Positions 26,801 through 41,800 of a DNA stretch of 64,000 bases are shown piece by piece. The stretch is from Mactromeris polynyma. Taxonomy: Eukaryota > Mollusca > Bivalvia > Venerida > Mactridae. Under the pieces are notes generated by a model that searched no databases, was not told the origin of the DNA, and saw only the letters and a list, made by a program, of their open reading frames with translations. The first letter of the stretch is position 1; each line of letters starts with the position of its first letter. The position numbers were made by a program, and so were the translations under genes. The stretch spans positions 7,627,703 to 7,691,702 of the forward strand of contig JASFXZ010000001.1 in NCBI GenBank assembly GCA_032209605.1, in the 5' to 3' direction.

Positions 26801-29800
26801 AACCCTCCATGCTTGTGGCCTGTTGGAAGTCCATACAAAAACACTTCTGGGATGCCGGAAGCTTCATGTAACTAAGGCATTAAATAGAACATTTTTTTCT
26901 GAGTGCATGTTTACCCAATATACAATAAACACATACAGTGTTATCTTTTCTATTGCACTAAATTGGCCAATTCTCCATAGACGCCTGTGCAATGCATCAC
27001 TTCATGATATACAGGTTCCAGACTGATGAGTATTACCTCTGTTCATACTTTATTACAATGACAAACCATCATCAATTCATTACCATATCAACATGATTTA
27101 TACATACTGGGTATGCAAGAATAGCTATGTGGTTATATTGAGAAACTTCTCAATGTATATTTCCATGACTTGCATATTTATAAATGTAATTATACAACCC
27201 AGACTTGAATATTGACTCTTCCACCATACATCATGAACACCATGTCTATTGTGTGTTTAATTGTCTCAAGTTCTCTCCCTAACTGTCTGCTATAGACCCA
27301 GGTTGGTGTTGTTTGCACTTCAGTTGAAAATCTGTGGCTCTCTTAGCCGTCTTGGTTAATAGCTTGTCTGGTGACCTTGTGCTTAAAAGGTGTTATAATG
27401 TAATACCCTGTTGTACATCATCGGTCATCCATCAGTTAAACTTCCACTTGTTTGTGTTGTAAAAGTTAAAGGTTCAGACTTCAATCTATTCCTGACAATT
27501 GTATGTGTATACAAGTGATTTATGCATGAAAAGAGTTATTGCTCTTTGCAATGAAACTATATTTTGGGTGGGTACTGCCTCATAGTTGTAGACGTATTTC
27601 TAACAGTTGATGCATTCTTATAATATCCCGGAAACAAACATTCTATACACGAAATAGTTCCATATTCTCTACCAGAATGCTTCCATTATACCACAGCAAT
27701 TAACTAATCCCAAACCTGCTCCTACATGGTCAATATGATGACTTAAAACAAACTCTCATTGTGTAACCCTTATTGTTCATTTATTCAGACTCATGACCCT
27801 GATTTTAACACAGCTAGCTCTGAGCACAAAAATAATGAGTACAGTGCATTTGTAGTGCATATCAAGACCAGTGGTTTTATAAATAGCATGCAAGAAAAAT
27901 ATCAAAAACTTCTGAATGACACACCTCCCCTTCAACCAATGGAAATTGAGCAGCATGTAGCAAGGCATACTTGTAAATATATACTCAATGCCATTAAAAT
28001 TGATGATGACGTTATAAAGAAATAATTATACTTTTAATAATTGTCAAACATAATATCCTAAACTTAATCAATTATTAAAAATGAATACTAGGGCAATTGT
28101 TTAATTTCTTTTTGAAGAATTACTTACTCATTTGTAACAATAAAACGTGTTCAACACTAATGGAACAAAATGAAGGCTAAAGGGATATAGTTGTGTTTTT
28201 AGTGGCGTTGAGTACATTGTTTGGTCCTATGAAATGGTGTGATAATGACAGGATATCTGTTGTGTGACAAGACTCCAAACATCAAAACATGTTTTGAGTT
28301 TATCAACTATCATTGTCTTGAGATTTTGAGACTGCCATATTATAAATGATCCTTCCGTTCACATTGGAGTCTTAATAATGAAATGTTTTTTGTTTGTGAG
28401 GTAATTTGACCAGAGTTGCATGCAGAAAGTTATGCAATGTCACCCACCTAATCCTTGTTTAGTTTTTGCAAGCATATCCCCAGATTAGGTATCTGAAAGC
28501 TTTGATTATATTAATATATAATAACTGTGATTTTCTCTGTTTCAGGCTGACCTACAAACTAGTTCACAGCGATTACTTCTAACTGGTGTGAATTCACAAC
28601 CAAAGTCTCTTCTAAAACCTAACCAGAGTATTGATGATGTTATTCAACATGAAGTCAAAGAACTGGGCACTCATATGTATGTCTTCTTCTCTAAGTGATC
28701 ATACATTTCTCTGCTGAAATTTCGTTGATTTTATCTGCTCTATCACCACACATTATGGTGGTTATAAAGGATGGAAATATTACTCACTGAAGGTGTTCAG
28801 TACTGAATTTGAAAATTTAATTGCATAAAACCAGCTCATAACTACACAAGGGCAACTGTGGCACTAATTGCCATCATCAACATTTTAGGATTGAACAATT
28901 ATTGGAAACACTTCTGTTCTAGTCATTATGTCTTTATTTTGCAAGCATATCCCCAGACCCTAGCCTCAAAGTTCCTTCATTTAGGTTATGGGCTGTAATG
29001 TCATCATATTTTGAGTTCTTACTTAGGAAACCTATCAAAGAGCTATTTAGGATCTGTCATTGAAAACCTTAGAACAAGCCTATTTGAAGTTTGATGTCTG
29101 ATGGTTGCATACTGACATTTTACCAGAGATTGCCTCACACTTCTAGAAACTAAACTGTGTTGGGTTATCTCTGATTGAGGAAGGGTTTTGCTTGTTTGGT
29201 ATAAATTTGAAGACTATTTGTAATGAAATGGACATTGTTTTGGTCATAATTTATGCTTAAATGGTTTTACTTTTCAGATTGGTATGTGCAGTCAGTTATA
29301 GCACTGAAGCCGGGGAGAAGATGGCGTTCAGAAAGTTCTTTAAATTCCAGGTATGTGAAAGGCTTCAGGATGAAACTTAAGCCTAATCTTCAACATTGAT
29401 TCACAAACCTATTTTGAGCATAACTTTATTGCCTTCTTTCTCATGCTTGCTTTTTGTATTTGCAGGTTTATGTGCTATATTAAGCAATGTCATGTTTTGT
29501 CAAACTGAAAGGAATTGTTAAAAATATGAGTCACTGGTCAATTTGGTCATCCTTAAAAATTGCATGTTTGCTTTTTGCTGACCAGACCATGGAAATTGAT
29601 CAGATTCAAATTTGTGTCCAAAAACAAAAGAAATATTAATAATAGTACATCTCAACATGTAGTGTGCCATTAATCACCTCATGTATTTCAGAAAAGGGGC
29701 TTCACAAACTCTCCTTCTTTAAGGATAGCCACATTCTTAAAATTTAAGACCTTCGCTAAATAAAATGTTGCCAATAAAATTTGAGATACTTCGGAACCAA

Positions 29801-32800
29801 CATGGAATCTTGATACATCAGTTTATACCATGGCATTGATAATATCTGATAGCTGCAGTTACCAAGTTTCCACGTTGTCTCTTTTAATTTATAACTCGAT
29901 CATGCTTTACCAAAAAGTAGAAACTTCTTTCTATAATGCACCGTAGGGAAACTGAAGGAAACATATTTTGACACTTCCATTTCGCATTAGCTATTAGGTA
30001 TGGTGGTTTATAATCCGCAGACTGTGTTACGTTTAATTATCGTCTGACTGGTTTTCTGTGTCTACTGGTGATAATTTGTCTGGTTGACTATTGGTAAATT
30101 CTAATTTGTGTTCAAGATCATTGAGTTATTATCTACTCCTAATATGTTATATGTATGACATTTATAGGTTCTTCTGTGGTTGGAAAATTTAATTACCCAA
30201 ACATTCTCAGACTGTCAGCAGAGTCTGGTGCTAAAAATTTGGTCTGTATTGTAAGGATGTTTAGCTCATCCAAGGCTAACAAGGAATAAAGTACTGTACC
30301 GACGTACAGTGGATCATGGTTAAGACATCACCTTGGGATTGGAAAGTCGTAGGTTCAAACCCCGATAGGGATCTGTTCTGAAATGGCTATAGTTAGTTGT
30401 TTCATTTGCCTATCAGCTTGGTGTCTGGAATTAAAGCATAAAAATTGGAAAGTACATGTGGTCCGAAAGTAGATGTGTCATAAGTCAGAAATTGCTGGCT
30501 GTTTAAATAGGAGTAACATTTTAATAAACATTTAACTTGACTTTTACCAGCATACTGACCAAATCCAACCTGAATGAAGCTTTATCAGGACAAAATATCC
30601 TGCCTAACAGTTGTGCAGATACCTTGAATGAAGTATTTACAGCATATATTTATTACTCATGATGACCGCTTCATGGGCCAGGGCCAGTACTCGCACCTAA
30701 TTTGTAGTTGCCACTTCAACCTTGCCCTAGGCGGGATTCAAACTCACCATCTTTGGATGAGGAGTCAGGTACTCTACCTCTTGACCACTATGCATCCCTG
30801 GCTTGACTGGCTCAGTGAGTAGAGCTCATTACTACTACTGTGGAGAGTGCAAGTTTCAAAGCGTGTTCAATGTATTTGTTCCTCTTGATGAGTTGTCTGA
30901 AGATATCGCATGAATGACTTGTCTTCTATGGCTGATACAAGTTTGAAGATTGCTTTCTGCTTGAGAACACATCACTTAAGTGCTGATGAAAATGCAGAAT
31001 AACTGTTGTAGTTAAATGATATATAAAATTGATTCTGTATTCACAAAAAATCTCTAATCCATCCATAATTTCTTACAATCAGATTTGAAAAATTCACTCA
31101 AGAGTGTTTGAGGTTTCCTGAAATGCTATTTGAAAAGACAATTCGCGGAAACACTTTACTCAAATACTGATATTTCACTTAAATATTTTAGGTTGATCAG
31201 TGTGCTTCGTTTTACTTAAAAATGTTTTGTAAAATATATCAGGGTTAAAACTCATTATGTTTTGAGTACAAAGTAGGAATATAATTTGTGACTACCTTAA
31301 ATATGGTTGAAAAACAGCATTAACCAGTGGATCAATACAGAGAATGAGGTGGGGGTTTTTGTGAACAAGTCAATGAAGCTGGAGGTAAATTGTATGCAGT
31401 GACAATGTCAGTATTGTTATACCTAAACTTTCTTTTATGAAACCATGCTCTACAAAGTCATTTATTAAAGTCATTAGCCTTTTCTGGCCTGCATTTTCTG
31501 CCAGTACATTTCATGCAAGCTTTCAAGAACCGCCATTACCATTGGTGATACTTATTTGAACAAATCTTTTCTGTTATAATTTCTTAGACAGGATTAAGGT
31601 ATTGATAGTACCGTATATTACCGGCCATAAGTCGAGTTTCGCGAATTGGCTGTCGAATCCGGGAGTCTTTTTTCATCTTGCCCAAGTCCCCCTTCGACTT
31701 ATGGAAGGAGTAAGCCTAAATTTCCCTTTTTACAGACAAAACTACACCCTCAACTTATGGCCGAGATCGACTTATGGCTGGTAATATACGGTATCTTCAC
31801 TCTCTTAGTTTATAAATTGAATCCAGAAATTAATTTTATCCTGTGCTGATTATGCTATGGTAACCTAGGGATATTCACAGGATGTTGTTTTAATTTCAGA
31901 AGGCTCAGATGCTGTTTATGCCCAGGAGAAATTAATAGTGTCTCGAAAATAATTGTCTCCCTTGAAAATTTGTGATTATTTTGGAAAATATCCCTTAAGG
32001 TAGTTTAGAATGGAAAACTTCTAAGATGTAATCATGGCTTACTGGAAGATTTTTAGCTCACCCTAGCAAAGCTATTCTGATCTGACCCTGTGTCTATCTG
32101 TAAATTTTGCTTGAGGTAATTTCCTCATAAACCACTGGTAGATAGATATCATAATCAAACTTGTTCTATGCCATTCAGAATTGGTCCTCTCGAAGTTTAT
32201 TCAAATGATTCCACTTCTGTGCTGTTAGGGGTCGCCATAGCTAAATATACAACAATGTATTCAATGACTCAGTGTTTAGATTCCATAGATGGATTATCAC
32301 CATACTTGGTTTGTTGTGTCCTAACATGGCTATATCTCATAATGGTTCAAACCATTTCCACTTTACTGCATTTAGAGGTTACTAAGCCACAGGTTAAATT
32401 AGATAACATGTTAACAATTTCTTCCTGTTTAACTTATCAATCGTGAATCATTAAATGGATGATCAATAAACTTGGTTTATGATATCTTTGAATGGAACTC
32501 TCAAACTTTTACCAATCTTTTCATTCTTTCATATTTTCTCAGGTTACTACAGGGACCAATTTATACATCTTTTTGTTTATATACTTGTATTGGAACCTTT
32601 GGAAACAAATTAAACAATATTTTGTTTATATTCGCAGTTGTTAAATCATTGCTTTTGTTATATAATGCTTGCTCACTCGCTTGCTTGTTTTTTTTGTTCA
32701 GATATATTTTAATGTTTGAAATGTGATTTCGCTCAAAGAAAGAAAGGTCAGGCATGAAAAGCATTTAGACTCCGTCTATTATAAAGTACATATATACTAC

Positions 32801-35800
32801 AGAAAGGCATAGGTAGCGGATCCGTAGTCCAGTGGTTACAGGCTTGGACTTGTAATCCTGGGATCGCAGGTTCGATTCCCCGCTCCATCACTGACCGTAC
32901 TAACAGTCTTTCGGACAAGACTTTAAAAACCGATGTCCCGTGTATGATGCTTTACATCGAGCACGTAAAAGGACCAGGGGTGCTTCTGGAACTGGGGCAT
33001 CTCCTGTATCATGCACTATCCTCCAAAAATCTAAAATGATTAACATTCTTCTGGAGGCGTCGCCCATGTGGGAAACCGGTGGCGACGATAAATAAATGCA
33101 AATACAACAACAAAAGGCATAGAAAGGGAGAGAATTCGTGACAATCTCCTGTGGCTGATACCGTCTGGTGCAATGCTTTCTTTTGCTATTCTACATAGCA
33201 TACTAACAAACAATTTCGTCCACTGATCATGAATTATTATGCAAGGACTGATGCTTTTACCATCTTTGTCCATAAAACACATCCAATATATTTTGACAAC
33301 TGTAAGGCTATAGTTAAGATATTGTTTGTTTGGCATAACTCTACCGACCCATGAAAGTTGCCCCTACTCGAAACTTTTTTAAGGGGTCTGAGTGGGAATT
33401 TACCTTTTGGCAGTGTATTAAAGTTAACACCAGTATGACCATAAAACTAATAATTGAAAAATAAATTACCTTCCCATCCCTACCCGTCCTACAGTTTGCC
33501 GGGTATGGTTTTGCCAAACAAACAATTTTTTAAGGGTGACCTAAATTATTTATTTGTACTCATCTTTCAATTGTATTGCAGGTCTTGAAGCCACTGGATG
33601 TGAAGACCAAGTTTTATAATGCTGAGGTATGCCATTACATTATTTCATTCCACTTTCTCCTATGATTTTAGGCACAACATACTGACACTTTACTCAACAG
33701 TCACATATAGCTGGATCCATGATGTGCAATATAGGAAGTCAGTTAAAATTTGTTGCACTTATAATTTGTCTTCTTGAAAAGATGGCATAGAGTCTGTTGT
33801 GTTAAAAGATTATTGATATCAGGTATGCATTTGTGGATCCAGCCATTTATGCCAATGGGGGTCTAGCTCCATGTAAGGCAACAAATTTAAGTCATCCTTT
33901 GAAGTCCCTTGAATTTAACTCTTCTTTGCCAAAATTTTAGGGGGAGTTCGGAGCCCCAGTCCCCCTGTCTGGGAAATATGGGGAAAAAATTGACTGTCAA
34001 GTAAAGTGTCAGTCCAAGTTGGTGACATGATCAGTTTTAAATGTTGTCAATGCAAATACTGCTACAAGGGTACAGTAAAAACTGCCTTAAGTATAGTCAG
34101 TAAAGGGAAGCGACGTAAACTTTAGTTATTTTATATCATACATGATGTCACAGTAGCATAATAATACCCATGCATTGTGTTGGATAATACCAGTTTTTCA
34201 CTCGCGAAAAATGATGTGATATCACAATGTCCTTTCAGTGATAGCCGTGTCTACTTTGCTTAAAAAAGATTTTACTCATTAAGTGTTTGTCTATTTATGT
34301 CATACATTTTGTAAATAAAATATAACCATTGTGTGAATAAATTATAGAATTTTTTAAACTCGCCCAGCAATCATAAAAAACAACTATTTGTTTTTATCAT
34401 TTCTAGAAAAACTTGTTTTATAAAATTCGTTATTTATGGCCACTCATGTAATATTCTAGATGTAGATAGTTGGGGGTGGGGGGGGAGTGATTCTAGCATA
34501 TAAGTGTCTTGGATTCAAACTTTACAGAATATGATTTCAAATTCTTCGTTCCCTTGCACAGATACCCATGATGAGTTAATTCCTTGTAGCATTTTATGGC
34601 GTGTTTTGTAAAATAGAGAAGAAGCTTTTCTGTACAAGCAGTGCAGCTGTTCCGTATATTGACTAATTACAGGCTCGTTTTGGAAGAAACTTTCTAGATC
34701 TGTCTGCAATTGCTCGGTATTAATATAATTAAAATAACCAACTTTGGAAATATTGTAGCTCTGTAATTTGCTGTTGTTAATTTGTGTCTGGTAGCTGGAA
34801 ACAGTTTCTGGATATTCTGTCATTGAAAGACTAATGTATTTAGTATTTTTAGTTCGTAATTAGGATTTAACACTTTTAAAATTGGCAGCAGATGGTGCAT
34901 CTTTCCTGAGTCAAAGTCGGAATATGCTACATTGGTTCTTAACGCTCCTCTCTATAGTATGTTTTAATAACTATGAGTTGATTAATTTGACAGTGAACAA
35001 AACTTTTGGATAAATTTTACATTTTCTTTCAAAATGCTAGGAAGGATTCGAATATAGTAAACCTGTAAGATATTGATTAATTGAATTATGTCACGGATAT
35101 TTGTCCATTCAAACGTCCAGCACATTCTTATATTATGCCATTACAGCTGCTATGTTATTGACTAAGGGAGATAACTGATATAGTATCATAGTTTGACAGT
35201 AACTAAGTTTGGTTAATCAATTATATGTTATCAAAATATGTTTCATTACAGGAGAAGTAATTATTGTTAAACAAGTCGTTGAAATGCAGTTTTTACTGCC
35301 TCTAAATTATTCATTAGATAATATTTTGTAGTTTTCCATTGCATGCTTTTTATATCTTCTTTTTTGCGTTTTTAAGTAAATATGTTGACTTATCTGTGTC
35401 TGCTTCACAGCTAGAACTGTAACTGATGAACAAACAAAGATTTCTTTTTTTGACTTTATTGTATGAATTCACAGGCATGTTATTGTAATACAGTGTAAAC
35501 TGTCCATAACAACACCAATTGGTACTGACGTTCTGTCTTTAATCTGACATAACCAGATGGCCCCTACAGAATTGCTGTCACTACCTGTGTTAAGATTCAG
35601 TGTTCCTTAAACAAAACCTGCTTTAAATGGAACATCCAACACTGTTTGTTGGTCTCATTTATGCTAATAATAAAACACATTAAATCACGCCCCTTCATCC
35701 AACTCTAATTCTTGTGCTGCACCTCAGTGTATCATGTATGTGCTACCACAAGAGATTGTCATGAGTTATTTCCCTTTGTTCCATCTACAGTTCTCTCCCT

Positions 35801-38800
35801 TTGTCCCATTCTTATACTTTGTATACATATACTATAGAAAAGATGTGTAGTATATATAGAACAATAATATTAATCTTATGTTGTGTGTATTAAACTTGAT
35901 ATAATGCATAACACACTTAGTTCTCTGAAGTAAATTTCAATAATGCAAATTGAATAATGGAATTGCATTAACATTTGTCTTCTTGTTGACCATCAAATAA
36001 CAATTCCAGAGTAGGCTATGTAGACTTCATATCAGTTATCATACTGCACACATAATCTGTTGGATATTCAATGAATCATGATAACCTGGTTGGTTTGACA
36101 ACCTGCATTATCTGACATTTCATGCCGGTACCTATGTGTGACGGTACATATGTGTGTCGGTACCTATGTGTGACGTTATGGACAGGTTATACTGTTAATC
36201 TTATTGTCTATGTGTTATTGTATCTTGCATACTTTTATGTTCATATATATTCTGTTTTTCTTGATCTTATTTTTAGACAACTTAATTTTGGTTGCAAATC
36301 TCATCCAATATTTCTTGGTTAAATATTGAAATTGAAAAACCACATGCTTATTATGTTGTATTAGCATTGCTTATAGTAACTGTTTACTTTCTATAAAAAT
36401 TATAAGTTCATGATCTGTGATTCTGATTGGAAATAACTTTCATGTTTTTGAACTTATTCCAACTTGATTGATTCAAAGACTTGAATGTATAATTCTCCCA
36501 AGATTGCAGCTTGCCAAAGAAGATATTGGTGGACTTTTACTAGTGCTGAGAAATAAAGAATCATGTGGAAGTTTTATAGACTTGTGTATTTATTTGTGGA
36601 ATATTTCTGTATAGAGATATGATTTGCTCATGTATTGTATATTATTTGATTTCATAAGGACTCCATTGTAAGTGTTGCTTTGTTTTGTTAATTGTTATGT
36701 TAATTGGTTGTAAGGAATATTTAATTTATTATCAGGGTTCCCATTGTTAAAAACACTCAACTTTTTTCATATCAGATTTTTTTTTTGGAATATGATGAAA
36801 CAGCAAAATTTAGACAGAGACAAAAGTCAAATACATGTATTACTGTTAGACTGCCAGTTAAAATTATTGTGCTACTTTTAACATCTCATTATAATAACTC
36901 GTAGATCGTTTGTCCAGCAACTGCCATCCTGTGGGAACTCTGATACAGTAATGTTTCCTATATCCTTTAGTTTCATTGCCTATGTTAATTTTCTTGCTCT
37001 CTCGCTCCCTCCCTATCTCTAGAACCATTAGATTCTACAATGCTCTCATATATGCATCATTCTTTGTATAACAAAATTATTTTGTGGCACACTATTTCTA
37101 CAAGACGTAGTTTTTGGAATGACTTCTGTGCTTTTTCAGCTCTCTTTGCACAAGGTGCTGAAGATTAGCTATTGTGGTCACCATGTCTGTCATCACCATT
37201 GTGTTTGAAATTGGCCAAGTGGTTAGGAGAGAGTCATTTGAATCAAGGTTAACATGCATATTTCTCTAGGTGATCCCTTTCAATAAAATTGTTCAAAGAA
37301 GAAGGGACAGGCTTTTCAAGTTCTCTTATCGGTACCATGCAGTGTCTGAAGTTCTTTAAAAATTCTTCTTTGCAATGTTCCATGGGTAATGCTGTAATTT
37401 GTTCTACCCTTGAGATTGATACAAAAACATGACTACCAGGATACAAGGCTGCTTTCTATCCCTCTGCCGAAGGTGAATATGGTAATGGTCTCCGTCTGTC
37501 TGTGTGTCTGTGCATCTATGACATTTTCATCAGGAGTATGAACTGTTGAATGGATTTAGTTGAAACTTCACATTATGGTTGGGGACATTAAGAGGAAGTG
37601 CAGTGTACAAGAACCATAACTCTGTTTCATTTACATATTGAATTATTTCCCTTAAAACATTTTTTATTCCTTTTGGCAACCATTTACATAAATGCTTCAG
37701 CAGAAGGATTGGCCATGTCTTACACAAATCATGTTATAGATGGCTATAACAAAAAGTTTAAAATTCTTGTCAGGAAGTCGGATTCAACAACTGGACCCCA
37801 TTCAAAATATTTCACTCAAATATGACTTTGATGACCCGCAACTAAAACTGTTCAAAATAGTCTGATAACGTATTTTATTATGTATTGATGTAAACTTTGT
37901 ACATCTGCTTGTTTTAAACTGCTGGCCAAAGTTCTATAAAATTACGCTGTAGTGTTTCCTTGGTGTAGCTAGATGTTCAAGCTGTATGAGTGGGGTAATT
38001 TCTCTGTATTTAAAACTTCCTTTTCTTTAATTGTTTATTCAAGATCATAATAATCCCTCCTTGGCTGATATGCAAACCATGGTGATTTGTTTTGAACATC
38101 ATAGGCTGCTAGTTGTTTGGGTTATTTTCAGTGTTAGTTTATTCCTGACACCTTAAGTTGTAAAACTTGAGTGATTTTGGGCCACCATGACCCTCTTGTT
38201 TGATGCAGATAATTGAAATATCGACATAATAATTAGAAATTTGATGGAGAAATATATTTATATCAAATGAGTAAAAAGTAATTAATGTATGTTGACATGA
38301 CTAGAAAAAGAATCATGCGTGTTTTAAGCCATGATTGAAATTACTTGTACTGACATTCAATGGTATTTTTGTTGTATAATTTATTTATATGTATGTTAAG
38401 CCAATTAATGCTTTTACACTGTTTGCTTATGGTATATAGTTACTACACAGCTACTTAATTGTTTATAGTGTATATTCAAGCCACAACTGTACTTATCATA
38501 CATTGTAGTTTATAGCTTATAGCTATTCATTTTATATTCTGTTAATTCATTAAAGTTTAAGTAAATGATACTGAAATCATTATCTTTCTTCATGGGGCTA
38601 GAAAGGTAATGCTGAATGAATGTCTGACTGACTTTTATATTTGTTTGATATTTGTAAGCCCCTGGTTTCCATTTATAGTTTTATCATTTATGTCTGAGAT
38701 AACAGTTAAACACATGACTGTACATGGTGCCTGCCAACAACTAGACTTATCTTGCTTTTTGTAAATATGATATATTTTTATATTAAACGGCTGCTTGCTG

Positions 38801-41800
38801 CCATTATTGCTTAATGACTGATATTTGCATGACAACCTACCCTGGTTCCTATTCCCTGGGATACATTGCTTGTCCATGACATCATGACCTCCAAGGTGTC
38901 TATTTCCTGGGATATATTGCATGTCCATGACATCCTGACCTCCAAGGTGTCTATTTCCTGGGATATATTGCATGTCCATGACATTGTGTCCTCAGTGGTG
39001 TCTATTTCCTGGGATATATTGCATGTCCATGACATTGTGTCCTCCTGGGTATCTATTTCCTGGGATATATTGCTTGTCCATGACATTGTGTCCTCCTGGG
39101 TGTCTATTTCCTGGGATATATTGCTTGTCCATGACATTGTGTCCTCCTGGGTATCTATTTCCTGGGATATATTGCTTGTCCATGACATTGTGTCCTCAGT
39201 GGTGTCTATTTCCTGGGATATATTGCTTGTTCATGACATTGTGTCCTATGTGGTGTCTATTTCCTGTGATATATTGCTTGTCCATGACATTGTGTCCTCA
39301 GTGGTGTCTATTTCCTGGGATATATTGCTTGTCCATGACATTGTGTCCTATGTGGTGTCTATTTCCTGGGATATATTGCTTGTCCATGACATTGTGTCCT
39401 CAGTGGTGTCTATTTCCTGGGATATATTGCTTGTCCATGACATTGTGTCCTCAGTGGTGTCTATTTCCTGGGATATATTGCTTGTCCATGACATTGTGTC
39501 CTATGTGGTGTCTATTTCCTGGGATATATTGCTTGTCCATGACATTGTGTCCTCAGTGGTGTCTATTTCCTGGGATATATTGCTTGTCCATGACATTGTG
39601 TCCTCTGTGGTGTCTATTTCCTGGGATATATTGCTTGTCCATGACATTGTGTCCTCCTGGGTATCTATTTCCTTGGATATATTGCTTGTCCATGACATTG
39701 TGTCCTCCTGGGTATCTGTTTCCTGGGATATATTGCTTGTCCATGACATTGTGTCCTCCTGGGTATCTATTTCCTGGGATATATTGCTTGTCCATGACAT
39801 TGTGTCCTATGTGGTGTCTATTTCCTTGGATATATCACTTTTCCATGACATTATTTCTATTTCGTGATTATAGTGTGGTGAATGTGTGTGTTGAATAAAA
39901 CATGTGCTGCGAAAGTTATGATAGGAACTTTAGTTTGTTGTGTTCTGATGTATGTTGACTTCTTGTTCTTTCTTCCCTTGACTTGTTCACCATTTCGTTC
40001 AACTGATTATCTTTACATGGGCTAACACAATGTGTATGGCTTTATTCATTTGTTAATTGTATTTGTTTTGCTTTTATGATTTCATATTGATTAAGATTGA
40101 ATATAATTTATGTGAATGAAATACACGTTTTTGTATGTTCTCAAACTGTTTTAAATGTGTACATCGAATTGCCATATATTTCTTGAACTAAAACATTTGT
40201 GTCATAATTGTTTGTACCCACTCTCGTCTTTAACTTGTACAAAAAGTAAATGTTTAATGTATCTTAGTTGTATCTGGTGTCTGACATTGTAATTGATCAG
40301 CTGAAGATGTAAATTGGGCACATGTCAACAATACATTTTAAAATACTTTCTGTTTAAATGAACTGTTTAAATTTCAATCTTTGCATATTATTAAGTAACT
40401 ATATCCTATAAAAACATTTCAGAAGTCAGCATTTACAGTCAAACCTGTCTGTAAAGACCACCCATAGTAACAGCAAAATGTGGTCTTTGTTTACAGGAGG
40501 TCTCTATTAACAGATAAAATATCATTGATAATGGTCTGATGGGAGATAAAATTGGTGGTCTTTGCAGACAGGTTTTGCAATAGTGGTCTTTGTTTGCAGG
40601 TGGTCTTTAACACATGTTTGACTGTATGTCTAATTGTTATCTCAAAACTTTTAAGTATAAACAATTCTCTATTGAAATGATGAACATTAATGTTTTTATA
40701 CGGCTTTTAATGCAGTATTTAAAACAGTGTTTGTGATCATCAAAAGCATACATATTTCTTTTTATGCCAAAATTGAGGAAATGGAGGAGATGAAATTTCT
40801 TGAAGATTTATGCCATTAAGTGGCAGGCTTAATATACACCAACAAATGGTTGATGTAATCTTATCTACTTTCTGAGTAGCTTAAAGAAATATAGTGGAAT
40901 TTGTCTCCATGCCTTAAAGCATAACTGAAAATTAATTTGTCTTGTATCGATTTCCAAATGTAGATAGATATTTCATGAATACATCTTGTAGACTTTATAT
41001 GATTTAATAGTTTAATATGACTGACTTTAAAAGTTGTATGATGTATGTAGTATCACATGATCACACAGTGATATTTATATGTGTAGAACTGCACCATGCA
41101 TTGGTGACAGAAGAATGCCTTTTTCTATTCATACTATGTACATCAGTGGTGGTGTGAAGTATATCTTAGTTGAGTTAAAATCTGCTGTATTCAAACACTC
41201 GAATATCATTTTTAGCTCGACTGCTTTGAAAATAAGCAGCTATTGTGATAGCTTGATTGTCAGTGTCTGCATGCACAAAAGGTTGAATATTGCATTTAGC
41301 TCAGTTTCTGAGATAGTAAACTCAATGTTAATGTAATCGCAGACGACCATCTTTATTGAGTTACTATGCTCTTGTTATACCCTGTTCTCTGGTCTTAAAA
41401 CTGAACTATTTAGATGACTATATGGACATTGTTTTATGAACAATATCTTTATTACTATGCTCTCACCATTGGAAGAATGACAAAGGGGCATAATGAGTTA
41501 CCCCCATCCATGCATCTGCCCATAAGAACATTTGATTCCGATCAATAAGTCATAAAAGGATGGATGAATTCAATTCATATGTTGTACAAACAAAAGGAAG
41601 TAAAATACAGGCCAAGTTTGATTTGTGTACAATCAACCAATTTTTGGAGGAGTTAAGGCCATTTCTCAAGCAAAAAGGCCATAGTGGGGTCAGTTATTTA
41701 TCTAGTTATACATGTACAGTATAAGCTGTCTGTAGGGATCAACCTTAGAAATAAAACTTGTGGTTATTGTTAATAGTTGATCTTCATAAACAGGTTCAAA

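Noticed and set aside
26664..27026. 120-codon frame in TRAPPC13 intron
   Set aside because: Odd Cys/Trp/His-rich composition, no recognised motif and no splice sites; longest-by-chance frame is the simpler reading.
32816..32890. Candidate tRNA-Thr gene
   Set aside because: Same reason: the head of a 300-bp SINE with a 10-bp target duplication; the acceptor stem does not pair.
38866..39867. 333-codon frame resembling a 17-residue repeat protein
   Set aside because: A product of the 51-bp minisatellite; several frames on both strands are equally open and the block is inside a TRAPPC13 intron.
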